A DNA stretch of 64,000 nucleotides from JBBTCX01 sp964494205 (GTDB lineage Bacteria; Planctomycetota; Phycisphaerae; UBA1845), in contig CAZBRD010000008.1 of the NCBI GenBank assembly GCA_964494205.1, forward strand, positions 1 to 64,000. Direction: 5' to 3'. The position numbers were made by a program, and so were the translations under genes. The notes under the pieces are model-generated. The model saw only the letters and a program-made list of their open reading frames with translations. It did no database searches and was not told where the DNA came from. Shown here in pieces: positions 16,545 to 25,122 of the stretch. The stretch's first letter is position 1. Each line of letters starts with the position of its first letter.

Positions 16545-18332
16545 ATGTCGACACGAAGCACCCTGCACTCATCCCGCGCCACGCTGGTAATCACGATCGT
16601 CATGGTCGTGATCGCACTAAGGCTGGCGCGGACTATCCTTATTCCCATCGCGCTGGCAATTCTTTTGACCTTCATGTTGGCGCCGGTCGTGACTCGACTT
16701 CAGCGACGACTGGGGAAAGTCGTGGCAGTAGGGTCGGTCACGATCATGGCGCTAGCGTGTATCGTTGGCATCGGTACCCTCGTGGTTGGGCAGATGTCAT
16801 TCCTCGTTGATAATCTGCCCGAGTATCAGGAAAACATTCGGCAAAAGATCCGGTCCGTGCGCTCGTCGCTTGGCGACCCCATTTCGCGCACGCAGAACGC
16901 CGTGGACGACATTTTGGTAGAGGTGTTTCCCAAGCCTCCGGAGCAAGTGGGAGCTCCTGCATCTACACCACAAGCACCTGTGCAACCGTCGGAAACCTCG
17001 ACAGTTGTGAATACGCTTCAAGCCATCGTCGGACCGGTGCTTGGTCCGCTGGGCTCAGCGGCGATGGTGACCGTTCTCGTCATTTTCATGCTGTTGTACT
17101 ACGAGGAGTTGCGCGATCGATTTCTGCGGCTCGTAGGCACGGCGAGATTGAATGAGACGACCATCGCGCTCGATGAAGCGGCCAAACGTGTCAGCAGCTA
17201 TCTGTTGTCGCAATCAATCCTGAATGCACTGCACGGGACTATCATTGGCATCGGGTTTTATTTCATCGGACTGCCGGCACCATTGTTCTGGGGGTTGCTG
17301 TCGGCGTTGTTGCGATACATTCCCTACCTGGGCCCAATGCTTTCGACGTCGTTGGCTATTTTGCTGTCGTTGGCGGTGTTCGATGGATGGGCCAACACGT
17401 TTGTGCTGATCGGTTTCTTTATTGTGTTGGAGATCGTGACGAACAACGTCGTCGAACCGTTGGTGTATGGAAACAGCACAGGGTTGCTGCCAATCGCCGT
17501 GATTGTGGCCGCCATTTTTTGGACGTGGTTGTGGGGGACGGCCGGGCTAGTTCTTTCTGCACCGCTTACTGTTTGCCTCGTAGTGCTCGGGAAACACGTG
17601 GGGCAGCTGGAATTCTTGAGCATCATCCTAAGCAGTCAGCCAATCCTTGATCCAAAGATGCGATTCTATCAGCGCCTCCTTGCGCTTGATCGGCTAGAGG
17701 CTGACGCCGTGGTCGCGCGGCAGCTCAAGGAAACATCGCTTGAGCAAGTCTATGACGATGTCGTGCTGCCGGCGATGGTCTTGGCTGAGCAGGATCGACA
17801 TCGCGACCAGCTCGACGAATCTCGCGAAGAGTTCATTATTCAAACGGTTGGCGAGATCATCGAGAAGCATGCGGAGACTGTTGACGATGAGGCAACCATG
17901 ATTGCCGAATCGGCAGGGACAGCGGCGTTGGGGGTGTCGGTTCTTTGTTTGCCGGCGCGTGATAAGGCGGATGAGCTGGCTGGGGCTATGCTTGCCCAGC
18001 TGCTGCGGCAGAACGGTGTGTCGGCGCAAAGCGTTTCTGTCGAGCTGTTGGTGAGCGAGATGCTCGAACTGGTGCAAACGAGCGGCGCGAGGGTGGTCTG
18101 CGTATCGGCTGTGCCGCCTTCGGCGATTGCACATGCAAGATATCTCTATCGTCGATTACGAGCGCGGTTTGAGAATCTGCAGATTGTCTTGGGATTGTGG
18201 ACGCTGAGCGGCGATCCTCATGCGATCGGTGCGCGAGTGAAGAGTGACGAATCAATTAAAGTCGTTACGAGTATGGCAAAGGGGCGAGAGGCCATTGTGC
18301 CGTTGGTGCAATCGATGGCGGTAACGGTTTGA
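16545..18332 (+). CDS. AI-2E family (UPF0118/PerM) permease with B12-binding-like C-terminal extension
   Basis: A 595-residue protein. Residues about 10-365 form the AI-2E/PerM-type permease: several hydrophobic helices, a soluble insert, then LGSAAMVTVLVIFMLLYYEELRDR, LRYIPYLGPMLS and TWLWGTAGLVLSAPLTVCLVV-type segments. Typical members are about 350 residues, so about 230 residues are extra. The extension begins with helices resembling the cap of B12-binding proteins (LEQVYDDVVLPAMVLAEQDR). It continues with a Rossmann-like part (VLCLPARDKADELAGAMLAQ, then ARVVCVSAVPPS). The DxHxxG cobalamin-ligand motif is absent (DKADELAG instead). The permease substrate is unknown; members have been linked to autoinducer-2 export and Na+/H+ exchange. 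It follows the 40-aa membrane protein. Confidence 0.88.
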   Translation: MSTRSTLHSSRATLVITIVMVVIALRLARTILIPIALAILLTFMLAPVVTRLQRRLGKVVAVGSVTIMALACIVGIGTLVVGQMSFLVDNLPEYQENIRQKIRSVRSSLGDPISRTQNAVDDILVEVFPKPPEQVGAPASTPQAPVQPSETSTVVNTLQAIVGPVLGPLGSAAMVTVLVIFMLLYYEELRDRFLRLVGTARLNETTIALDEAAKRVSSYLLSQSILNALHGTIIGIGFYFIGLPAPLFWGLLSALLRYIPYLGPMLSTSLAILLSLAVFDGWANTFVLIGFFIVLEIVTNNVVEPLVYGNSTGLLPIAVIVAAIFWTWLWGTAGLVLSAPLTVCLVVLGKHVGQLEFLSIILSSQPILDPKMRFYQRLLALDRLEADAVVARQLKETSLEQVYDDVVLPAMVLAEQDRHRDQLDESREEFIIQTVGEIIEKHAETVDDEATMIAESAGTAALGVSVLCLPARDKADELAGAMLAQLLRQNGVSAQSVSVELLVSEMLELVQTSGARVVCVSAVPPSAIAHARYLYRRLRARFENLQIVLGLWTLSGDPHAIGARVKSDESIKVVTSMAKGREAIVPLVQSMAVTV

Positions 18333-18618
18333 TCATTTCAGGTAACTGGCCATAGCAGTTGGGACTAGGTGCTTTTTCTGACGTACGATTCTCTGGGAAT
18401 GTACTCTCACCGCTCAATTCCGTAATCAAGCGTGTAGGCACTTGCTTGCGCGAGTGGCTCTGGTCGGTTTCACATCCGCCTAGCGCAATCCGCGTAACAG
18501 TCGGGCACTCAGACCCCCCTTTATCCCCCCTTGGCAAGAGGGGAATGAGAGGTGTTACCGCCATAAAAAGTCGAAAAATGCTCTAATAATGAATTGGCAG
18601 TGCTTTGATTCGCGAGAG

Positions 18619-19128
18619 CTATGCCTCAAACGATGGCGAAATGGTTTCTCTGTTTGAGTGTTCAAGGTCTGGTGAAGTGGACTGCGGGGCTTCAGGTTCG
18701 ATGTCGCGGTGCATCATGGCGGGGAACAGCCACGCGATCAGCGAAGATTCTATAAGCTGCCTAAGTGTTCGTTCGATCAAGAGAGTGATGAAGCGATGAT
18801 TTGATCGACGTTGCTTTGACGAATCGCCTTTATTTTCAGATTGCTCGTTTCCATGTTGGCCTGAAGGTTTTAGACGTGCGCCCAAACACGATTCCGCGAT
18901 GTACCCGACGACAAACGCGGCAGCAAGCGTTCCGAATGGAGCGCGCTCGACCCATGCGGGAAAGTTGAGCAAGCGGCCTGCCGACTTGACGCCGCCCTTA
19001 GCTGCCCGCTGAAAATCCTGCTTAGCGAGTTTGGCTTGGGCGCGCAAATAATCGCGCTCGTTGCTGTGGCCATTGGTAGAAGCGCGGGCCTTATGTCCAA
19101 TCTGCGTGGTCGGGTTGTTTGGAAGCAT
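18619..19128 (-). CDS. Hypothetical membrane-associated protein, stress cluster
   Basis: About 169 residues. I do not recognise a named family. The N-terminal part is polar with helical QAKLAKQDFQRAAKGGVK. It is followed by a short hydrophobic segment, APFGTLAAAFVVGYIAESCLG, resembling the glycine-zipper tail of ElaB/YqjD-type proteins, then a charged stretch and a second weakly hydrophobic segment (LIESSLIAWLFPAMM). The ATG at 19128 overlaps the end of the upstream holin-like gene by 38 nt, suggesting translational coupling; a longer in-frame start reaches 19218. Its position after the holin-like and ElaB/YqjD-like genes suggests a YqjD-YqjE-YqjK-like membrane-stress operon. Confidence 0.6.
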   Translation of the reverse strand: MLPNNPTTQIGHKARASTNGHSNERDYLRAQAKLAKQDFQRAAKGGVKSAGRLLNFPAWVERAPFGTLAAAFVVGYIAESCLGARLKPSGQHGNEQSENKGDSSKQRRSNHRFITLLIERTLRQLIESSLIAWLFPAMMHRDIEPEAPQSTSPDLEHSNRETISPSFEA

Positions 19129-19534
19129 ATCTTTCGGCCAATACGTTAAGGCGCCACACGTGGGCACGCCTGATGATAAGTTTCGTAGCGATGACGGCTG
19201 TGCCGATGAGAAAAGCAACCGTTAGAAGGTTGCCAAGCCAAATGCGGCCGCCGACCAGTGTTGTGAAGCCGTTCGCGATGCCGCTGATGAAAACGACCAC
19301 GAGCGCAACGACAGCGCTAATGGCCGTAATCAGAAAGATCATCACCAGCAACAGCTTGAACGCAGCTCGACGCACCGCGACCTTCAGCGAATCGGCCTTG
19401 GATTCCAGCCACCATGTGGCCGCATTTTTCATTTGCGCCACATTGCCGCCGAGATCCTTCATGGCATCGTCAAGAGAGGTCGCTTGCTCTTCAGCAAGCG
19501 CCTCTTTGATGGGTTGGTCGTTTGGTAAACTCAT
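19091..19534 (-). CDS. Phage-holin-superfamily-like membrane protein (YqjE/DUF1469 type)
   Basis: A 147-residue protein with an N-terminal amphipathic helix (about 1-55). Two adjacent transmembrane helices follow (LLLVMIFLITAISAVVALVVVFIS and LLTVAFLIGTAVIATKLII, given approximately) with a short basic tail. This layout matches the YqjE/DUF1469 holin-like family found next to YqjD/ElaB proteins in stress-inducible operons. The ATG at 19534 has GAGGG about 8 nt upstream, while a TTG at 19540 does not. The gene sits between an ElaB/YqjD-like gene upstream and the overlapping hypothetical downstream. The role is inferred from architecture and neighbours only. Confidence 0.7.
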   Translation of the reverse strand: MSLPNDQPIKEALAEEQATSLDDAMKDLGGNVAQMKNAATWWLESKADSLKVAVRRAAFKLLLVMIFLITAISAVVALVVVFISGIANGFTTLVGGRIWLGNLLTVAFLIGTAVIATKLIIRRAHVWRLNVLAERYASKQPDHADWT

Positions 19535-19575
19535 GTTCAACCCTCAGGAACAGAAGGCGGCAAAGGCGCTCTGAC

Positions 19576-19860
19576 TTAGCCTCGACGCCAAAACTTTGCG
19601 ACGACCATGCCCGCAACTGCGGCTACGATGAGTGACTTGAAGGGTCGTTCCTGGATGTAGCCTTCGAGTGTCGATTCCCAACCGACCACGCGATCCTTTG
19701 CCCCTTCATAGCTTTCCGTCGCGGAGTTCCGCGCGCGGTTCAGGCGATCGCGTCCCATGTCGACCGCGAGGCCGGCCATGTCGCGGAGGTCGTCTCCCAA
19801 CTCAACTGCCTTGTTTCGGAAGGCTACTTCCGGTTTCGAATTCTTTGACTTTGAAGCCAT
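19576..19860 (-). CDS. ElaB/YqjD-like (DUF883) membrane-anchored protein
   Basis: A 94-residue protein: a charged helical N-terminus (about 1-70) and a C-terminal anchor IQERPFKSLIVAAVAGMVVA followed by KFWRRG. The pattern of a conserved R-P-F or R-P-W-x-S/A, a small-residue hydrophobic helix and terminal basic residues is characteristic of ElaB/YqjD. In E. coli these tail-anchored proteins bind ribosomes and are stationary-phase induced. AAGGAG is placed well upstream of the ATG. It is the first gene of a three-gene minus-strand group with the holin-like protein and the hypothetical at 18619. Confidence 0.82.
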   Translation of the reverse strand: MASKSKNSKPEVAFRNKAVELGDDLRDMAGLAVDMGRDRLNRARNSATESYEGAKDRVVGWESTLEGYIQERPFKSLIVAAVAGMVVAKFWRRG

Positions 19861-20010
19861 TTCAACACTCCTTAGAAAAAATGCCTCGATCCATCCAATT
19901 GTTAATTAGGGCACATTGTGAATTCTACGCTTTTCGCACTTACAAGAACCTGAACAGCCTCTGCATTATTGTTTATGCGGGAACTATTCATGCCGTATCG
20001 ATCAACGCTC

Positions 20011-20160
20011 TTAAAGCGGCTGCCGTCCCTGAATCACGCGAATCAGCACGGTAATCAGCGCTAGAATCAGCAACAGGTGAATGAACCCGCCCAAAGTGTA
20101 CGAAGACACCATTCCCAAGGCCCATAGCACCAGCAGAATCATCGCAATTGTCCAAAGCAT
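20011..20160 (-). CDS. Lmo0937-family small membrane protein, 49 aa
   Basis: A 49-residue protein, MLWTIAMILLVLWALGMVSS at the start, then a YTLGGFIHLLLILALITVLI segment and the tail RVIQGRQPL. The pattern W-T-I, L-W-x-L-G-x-V-S-S-x-T-x-G-G-x-I-H-L-L-L matches the lmo0937 family of tiny two-helix membrane proteins, often found in stress clusters. AAAGGAAA lies a few bases upstream of ATG 20160. It is located between the ElaB/YqjD-like gene and the second sigma gene, all on the minus strand. The molecular function is unknown. Confidence 0.85.
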   Translation of the reverse strand: MLWTIAMILLVLWALGMVSSYTLGGFIHLLLILALITVLIRVIQGRQPL

Positions 20161-20214
20161 GGTTGTTTCCTTTCAAATCAATCGCTTGTTGATCAGCTTC
20201 TTTAAGCGTGCTGA

Positions 20215-21210
20215 TCATGCTGCGAGATATTGCAATTCCAATGCGGTACGAAGCTTCTTCAGCGCCTTGTTCTGTATCTGACGGACTCGCTCCTTCGTCA
20301 CGCCGATCATCACGCCTACTTGTTCAAGTGTTTGCGACTTCGGTTTCGACTGATACGGTAGCTTGTCGAGGACAAAGCGCTCCACAATAACTTTGCGCTC
20401 GATTTCAGTGAGTCCGGCGAGATTGCGAAGAAGAATCTTCTTCAGTTCTTCGATCGAGTCCTGTTCCGCCATCACGCGCTGCTCTTCCTGGAAATTGCTG
20501 CGCTCATCAATGGGATCGAACTCCATCGGAACTTGCTTTCGGTGGCGGCTCGCCCGTAAAGCCACACGCGAGAAGCTCTTGAGAATCGCGCGGCAGGAAT
20601 ACGTGCTGAACTTGAAACCACGCGAACAGTCGAACTTCTCGACGGTACGCAGAAGCGCGAGGTTGCCTTCACTCAACATGTCGTTGAAGTCCACGCCGGT
20701 CAGCCGTGTTCGCTTGGCCATGGCCATGACGAGCGGGAAATTCAATCGAACAATGGTATTTCGCGAGGCCAACGCTCGATGTGCCCACAGGAGCAGCCTA
20801 CGAGTGTCACTGGCTGACAACTGCGTGCCCGCGTTTGTCTTGAGGATTTGCAACACTTCGCGCCGAGCGAAGTTGTATCGCATAAACAGGTGCGCCTCTT
20901 CTTCATAGCTCAGGCGTGGACTTGCGGGACGGGACTTTCCTGAACGTGATGCCTCAGCCGCCACTTCCACAGGTACGGTTTCGAAACCAATCGTTTTTTT
21001 TCGCTTGCTAAACAACGATTGCTCGATGCCGGTTACATGGAAGGAGGGGTGATCCACGAAGGAGATCTTCTCGGTAAGCAGTTTGGAGAGCAGCAGCTGA
21101 TCCTCACTGAGCAACGTGTTCAGAACTGCCCGCCGCGGCATCTTCGGCCGGGGAGTGTCTCGCAATGGATATCGATTATTGGAAACCTGCGGTAGTGTTG
21201 CAGCAATCAT
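20215..21210 (-). CDS. RNA polymerase sigma-70 family factor (paralogue 2)
   Basis: A 331-residue sigma factor that is a paralogue of the one at 12659-13663. Region 2 reads NFPLVMAMAKR, DFNDMLSEGNLALL and EKFDCSRGFKFSTYSCRAILKS. Region 4 reads TLEQVGVMIGVTKERVRQIQNKAL. The N-terminal ISFVDHPSF corresponds to NDYVDHPVF in the other copy. Start choice: the ATG at 21210 is preceded by GGAGGAAG at a good distance. A longer in-frame start at 21273 would overlap the oxidoreductase stop by 4 nt but lacks such a site. It lies immediately downstream of the FAD/Rieske gene on the same strand and upstream of the lmo0937-type gene. Probably an alternative sigma factor for stress genes, an inference from context. 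Confidence 0.92.
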   Translation of the reverse strand: MIAATLPQVSNNRYPLRDTPRPKMPRRAVLNTLLSEDQLLLSKLLTEKISFVDHPSFHVTGIEQSLFSKRKKTIGFETVPVEVAAEASRSGKSRPASPRLSYEEEAHLFMRYNFARREVLQILKTNAGTQLSASDTRRLLLWAHRALASRNTIVRLNFPLVMAMAKRTRLTGVDFNDMLSEGNLALLRTVEKFDCSRGFKFSTYSCRAILKSFSRVALRASRHRKQVPMEFDPIDERSNFQEEQRVMAEQDSIEELKKILLRNLAGLTEIERKVIVERFVLDKLPYQSKPKSQTLEQVGVMIGVTKERVRQIQNKALKKLRTALELQYLAA

Positions 21211-21269
21211 CGGCCACTTCCTCCATTCATTAACCCGAACACACAGTAAGTGTGAGTAGTCAGTCCCTT

Positions 21270-22814
21270 TCACTTGGCGACAATTGAGTCGATTTCTATC
21301 GCGGCGAGGGGCGCTATCGCCGGGCCATGTATCACATTTCCATGGGCATCAAAACGCGACCCGTGGCATGGACAATCCCATGACTTCTCGCATGAATTCC
21401 ACGCCACAACACAACCCAGATGTGGGCAGACGGCAGAGCGTTCGTGCACGATGCCATTCTCGTCCTTGTAGAGAGCGATTCGACTGATACCTTGGCGGAG
21501 TACTCCGCCCTCGCCACAGGGGATTGAATCCACGGATTTGTAGCGATCGCCGAGAAAATAATCCGCGTAGCGGGCTGCGACGTTCAGATTCTCTTTCGTG
21601 AAGTTCCACGCAGCCGTAAACGATTTGCGCGATGGATCGTACAGCTGCTGCCAACGATTCGGGCGACCCTGTATCAGATCGCAAAGTAAGAGACCCGCGA
21701 TTGTCGAGTGGGTGATTCCGTGGCCGGAATCGCCGGCGACGACATAAACGTTGGACGTATCAAGCGGGTTGCGGCCAATGAACGCCAGGCCATCGATCGT
21801 CTCTATGATCTGCCCGGACCACTTGTATGCGACAGCGCCAGAGATTGGGAATCGTTCGCGTGCCCATTGTTCAAGCTGCGCATAGCGATCAGCACAACAA
21901 GTGTCCTGACCGACCTTGTGATCTTCTCCGCCGACAATCAGGTAATCGTGTTCAGATTCAGAGGGGCTATACACTCGAACATAGCGGTAAGGGACATCGG
22001 TGTCCCAATACAGCGCGTGTTTCACGGCGCCTCGCGGAATAATCATGGCGATGACGTAGCTGCGGTAAGACGACATCTTTGTGTGCAAGACTAAACGATC
22101 ATTGATCGGCGTGTTTGTCGCCACAACGACTGAAGCGGCACTCACAGAAACACCGTTGGATGTCGTCACGCGAGCCACGGCTCCGCCGACAACGGATTCC
22201 ACCCGCGAATTGGAGTAAATGCGTCCGCCCATGGACTGGATTCGATCGCGGAGCGTTGCAAGGTAGGGAATGGGATCGATTTCCGCCTGGCGTGGGAAAC
22301 AGAGGCTCGGTCCGGTGTCAAAGTCGGCGAGCACGCTGTGATCCAGGCGGAAAGCGTCCGTCAATCCCGCGCGATGGGCAGCCGCGAGCTCCTGATCGAG
22401 AATGTCAGTGGGTTGTCCGGGTGGCACAAACAGGTAACCGTCCAAGCGGCTGAAGCCACAATCGATGCCTTCTTCGCCGACAATTGCTTCGATTTTGTCG
22501 ATGGCAGCAGTGTGGCTTTCGGCGGCGAGAGCCGTACCTTCCTCACCGTGGTACTTAACCAGATTGAAGTAGTGATCATCGATCGCGTTGGACAAGTGGG
22601 CGGTAGTGCGAATCGTTTCGCTATCGTCCAAGGTTCCAGCATCCAGCAGGACCACATCGAGTCCCTCGCGAGCAAGCAAGTATCCGACCGTGATGCCGGC
22701 GATTCCTGCTCCAACGATGCAAACATCAGCCGTCGTAGCATTTTCGAGTGCCGGGTACGTGCGACTTTCTGCTCGCATCCAGACTGATTTGCTATGTCTA
22801 GTGTGATCACTCAT
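21270..22814 (-). CDS. FAD-dependent oxidoreductase (DAO type) with C-terminal Rieske domain
   Basis: A 514-residue two-domain protein. The N-terminus has a dinucleotide-binding motif (DVCIVGAGIAGITVGYLLAR, about residues 29-48) and the DadA/GlpO-like DAO fold, with a C-terminal FAD-contacting stretch VVAGDSGHGITHS. Residues about 425-510 are a Rieske 2Fe-2S domain, with CPHLGC and CPCHGSRFD supplying the two Cys-His pairs. Such fusions probably pass electrons from an amine or amino-acid-like substrate to the Fe-S cluster, but the substrate is unknown. No signal peptide is seen, so cytoplasmic. GGGGGT lies upstream of the ATG. The second sigma gene follows 59 nt downstream on the same strand, so they may share a transcript. 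Confidence 0.9.
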   Translation of the reverse strand: MSDHTRHSKSVWMRAESRTYPALENATTADVCIVGAGIAGITVGYLLAREGLDVVLLDAGTLDDSETIRTTAHLSNAIDDHYFNLVKYHGEEGTALAAESHTAAIDKIEAIVGEEGIDCGFSRLDGYLFVPPGQPTDILDQELAAAHRAGLTDAFRLDHSVLADFDTGPSLCFPRQAEIDPIPYLATLRDRIQSMGGRIYSNSRVESVVGGAVARVTTSNGVSVSAASVVVATNTPINDRLVLHTKMSSYRSYVIAMIIPRGAVKHALYWDTDVPYRYVRVYSPSESEHDYLIVGGEDHKVGQDTCCADRYAQLEQWARERFPISGAVAYKWSGQIIETIDGLAFIGRNPLDTSNVYVVAGDSGHGITHSTIAGLLLCDLIQGRPNRWQQLYDPSRKSFTAAWNFTKENLNVAARYADYFLGDRYKSVDSIPCGEGGVLRQGISRIALYKDENGIVHERSAVCPHLGCVVAWNSCEKSWDCPCHGSRFDAHGNVIHGPAIAPLAAIEIDSIVAK

Positions 22815-22884
22815 TGAACTACCCCCAATTTCAGCGTTGGATAACTTCTTTCCCCTCCGGAAGCGTCCAGAAGCAGCTTGTGAA

Positions 22885-23241
22885 TCACTCTTTGCGAACG
22901 AAGTCGGCTTTTACTTTTTGGCCTTTCCAGAACTTCTCGAGGTGAAGCTTGTTGGCCCCTAACATCTTTGCGTCGTACGTGTCGCGCTCTCCGTTCTGGG
23001 CAACCAAGTCGAGCACACCGGCTCGATACTCATAAGTACCGGACTGTGTTTTCGGCGTGGGTGTCTGAACTTCGCCGTAGTACGAGCCGTCTTTTTGCAG
23101 AGTCAGACTGGAGTACTCGAAGTCGCGTCGCGCGGCCGTTGGATCAACATTGGATAGCGACCACTTTCCGACAACGCTCGTACATCCGCTCAGACTGAGC
23201 ATCATCGATCCAAGCAGTAACGTTACCTGCGCTCTTTTCAT
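22885..23241 (-). CDS. Small lipoprotein
   Basis: A 118-residue predicted lipoprotein with signal peptide MKRAQVTLLLGSMMLSLSGC, whose lipobox LSGC predicts lipidation at about Cys20. The mature part begins TSVVGKWSLSNVDP. Its repeated beta-rich segments (SLTLQKDGSYYGEV, SGTYEYRAGVLDL) resemble lipocalin-like copper-resistance or lipid-sensing folds such as those starting with I/V-x-G-x-W. I do not recognise a named family. AAGGAGAG lies upstream of the ATG. It precedes the oxidoreductase gene by 70 nt on the same strand and may be co-transcribed with it. Confidence 0.78.
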   Translation of the reverse strand: MKRAQVTLLLGSMMLSLSGCTSVVGKWSLSNVDPTAARRDFEYSSLTLQKDGSYYGEVQTPTPKTQSGTYEYRAGVLDLVAQNGERDTYDAKMLGANKLHLEKFWKGQKVKADFVRKE

Positions 23242-23716
23242 CTCGTTCTCTCCTTGGCATTCATTCGATCGTTATGGCCTTGCTTTCCTTCAGGGCTTCG
23301 CGCCTCATGCGAGCTTCTAAGAACGCATGAAACGCTACGGCCCATGGTGACAGAGACGGCAAATGTCATGCCATCGCATTGAAGGCGTTTGGAACGCAGA
23401 TTTGGCAAAGAAACGCGGTTTCCGAGAAATGGCAAAGGGATTACAGCGACAACATGTCTAGCAGACGAGCTACTGGTTCGCCAATTTGTCGCACACGTTG
23501 GAAAATAAATTCTACTGACTATGATCGGAATAACCGTACACCGGTTAGGCAGAAGTTAAGCCGGAATTGCTTCTGTTTTGAAAAAGGAATAATCGCTATC
23601 TATAATCGATCAACGTGGTCTGAGTTCAGTTTTCGTCGCCAGGAAATCTTTGAAGGGAAGTTCGGCCTTCTCCAACAGGTGGGAGCAAGTTGTAGCTACT
23701 GAAAGACCTGTAGTAC
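23242..23716. other. Divergent intergenic region
   Basis: It lies between the small lipoprotein (minus strand) and the NtrC-type regulator (plus strand). The second half, about 23500-23620, is AT-rich. An open frame at 23379-23702 has no domain, no good ribosome-binding site and an unlikely composition. I see no sigma-54 -24/-12 promoter. Confidence 0.5.
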
Positions 23717-25066
23717 ATGGGCAAAGCGCTGAACATCCTCGTGGTTGAAGACGATCGAAGTGCGGGAAGCGCGCTGGCGAGATTACTACAGGCTGACGGA
23801 TACCGCGCGATTGCCGTCGAGAGCACCGAAGACGCCGCGAAGCTTCTTCATTCCGACATTGACCTTGTATTGAGCGACCTGCGCCTGGGCAGCGGTAGCG
23901 GAATGGAATTATTAAAGCTCTGGCATGCGGAGCATCCTTACGTTCCGTTCATCCTGATGACCGCCTATGGAGAAATCTCAGCCGCAGTGAACGCGATGAA
24001 GCTCGGAGCGGATGATTTTCTCACCAAGCCGATCCACGCCGACGAGCTATTACAACTGATCCGTAAATGCCTCGGTCCGAAAGTGACGGACTCGGACACC
24101 AGCATTCAGGAGCAACCAACTGAGACGGGCTTTAGTCGTCTGATCGGCAGGTCGAAGCCGATGCGGATCGTGTTTGACCGGATTCTGCGGGCGGCCAAGT
24201 CAGAAAGCACGGTGCTGATACTTGGTGAATCGGGAACGGGCAAGGAGCTTGTTGCACAAAGTTTGCACGAAAACAGCCCGCGAAATAACGGACCGTTTAT
24301 CGCCGTGAACATGGCGGCGGTGCCGGAGTCGCTCGTCGAGAGTGAGCTGTTTGGACATGTAAAGGGCTCATTCACCGGCGCCATCGGCAACCGCGTGGGG
24401 AAAATGCAGGCTGCACAGGGTGGAACGATCTTCATCGACGAGATCGGTGATTTTGCGCTCGCGTCGCAAGCAAAACTGCTCCGCGTTCTTGAAACTCGCA
24501 AGATAACCCCGGTAGGAGGCGACAGCGAAAGGGCGATTGACGTACGAGTAGTGGCGGCCACGTCGCGGAAGCTTGAAGAAATGGTGGCCGATGGGCAATT
24601 CCGCGAGGACTTGTATTATCGACTCAGCGTGGTCGCCCTACCCCTCCCGCCATTGCGCGACCGTCGAGATGATATCCCCTTACTACTTGACCATTTCCTG
24701 TCGCAGCTATGCAAGGACAACAACCGTGCGCGAGTTACTCTGGATCCGGAACTCGTGCATTTCATGGAATCGTTCGACTGGCCCGGCAATGTTCGGCAAC
24801 TGCGGAATTGCTTAGAGAGTATGGTGGTCATGAGCGATAAGGTCGTGCTAACGATGGCCGACTTACCGCCCAACCTTCGTGCCGATCGAAAGTACCCGGG
24901 TACGTTGCCCGCAGCCACAACCATCGAAGTGATCGAGAAGGCCGCGATACTGAAGGCACTCGAGCAATCAAACGGCAACCGCACGCGTGCGGCTGAACAT
25001 CTGGGCATTTCAGTCCGCACGCTCCAGCGACGACTTCAAAGCTGGGGCATCAACTCAACGCCATAG
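23717..25066 (+). CDS. Sigma-54-dependent response regulator, NtrC family
   Basis: A 449-residue NtrC-type activator. The receiver (1-118) has Asp54 in VLSDLRLG and Lys in LTKPI. The AAA+ domain (about 140-380) has Walker A GESGTGKE (170-177), the sigma-54 contact loop as GSFTGA (217-222) instead of the canonical GAFTGA, and the arginine-finger region REDLYYRLSV. The C-terminal Fis-type helix-turn-helix (about 405-447) has NRTRAAEHLGISVRTLQRRL. It should activate RpoN-dependent promoters, although I find no clear -24/-12 site in this window. An NtrB-like kinase lies about 800 nt downstream on the opposite strand and is the obvious candidate partner. Confidence 0.94.
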   Translation: MGKALNILVVEDDRSAGSALARLLQADGYRAIAVESTEDAAKLLHSDIDLVLSDLRLGSGSGMELLKLWHAEHPYVPFILMTAYGEISAAVNAMKLGADDFLTKPIHADELLQLIRKCLGPKVTDSDTSIQEQPTETGFSRLIGRSKPMRIVFDRILRAAKSESTVLILGESGTGKELVAQSLHENSPRNNGPFIAVNMAAVPESLVESELFGHVKGSFTGAIGNRVGKMQAAQGGTIFIDEIGDFALASQAKLLRVLETRKITPVGGDSERAIDVRVVAATSRKLEEMVADGQFREDLYYRLSVVALPLPPLRDRRDDIPLLLDHFLSQLCKDNNRARVTLDPELVHFMESFDWPGNVRQLRNCLESMVVMSDKVVLTMADLPPNLRADRKYPGTLPAATTIEVIEKAAILKALEQSNGNRTRAAEHLGISVRTLQRRLQSWGINSTP

Positions 25067-25122
25067 GTCAGGCGGCCTTGTTGTCGTCAATCGTGTCTTG
25101 AGGCGAGTGACGAAAAAGGTCA

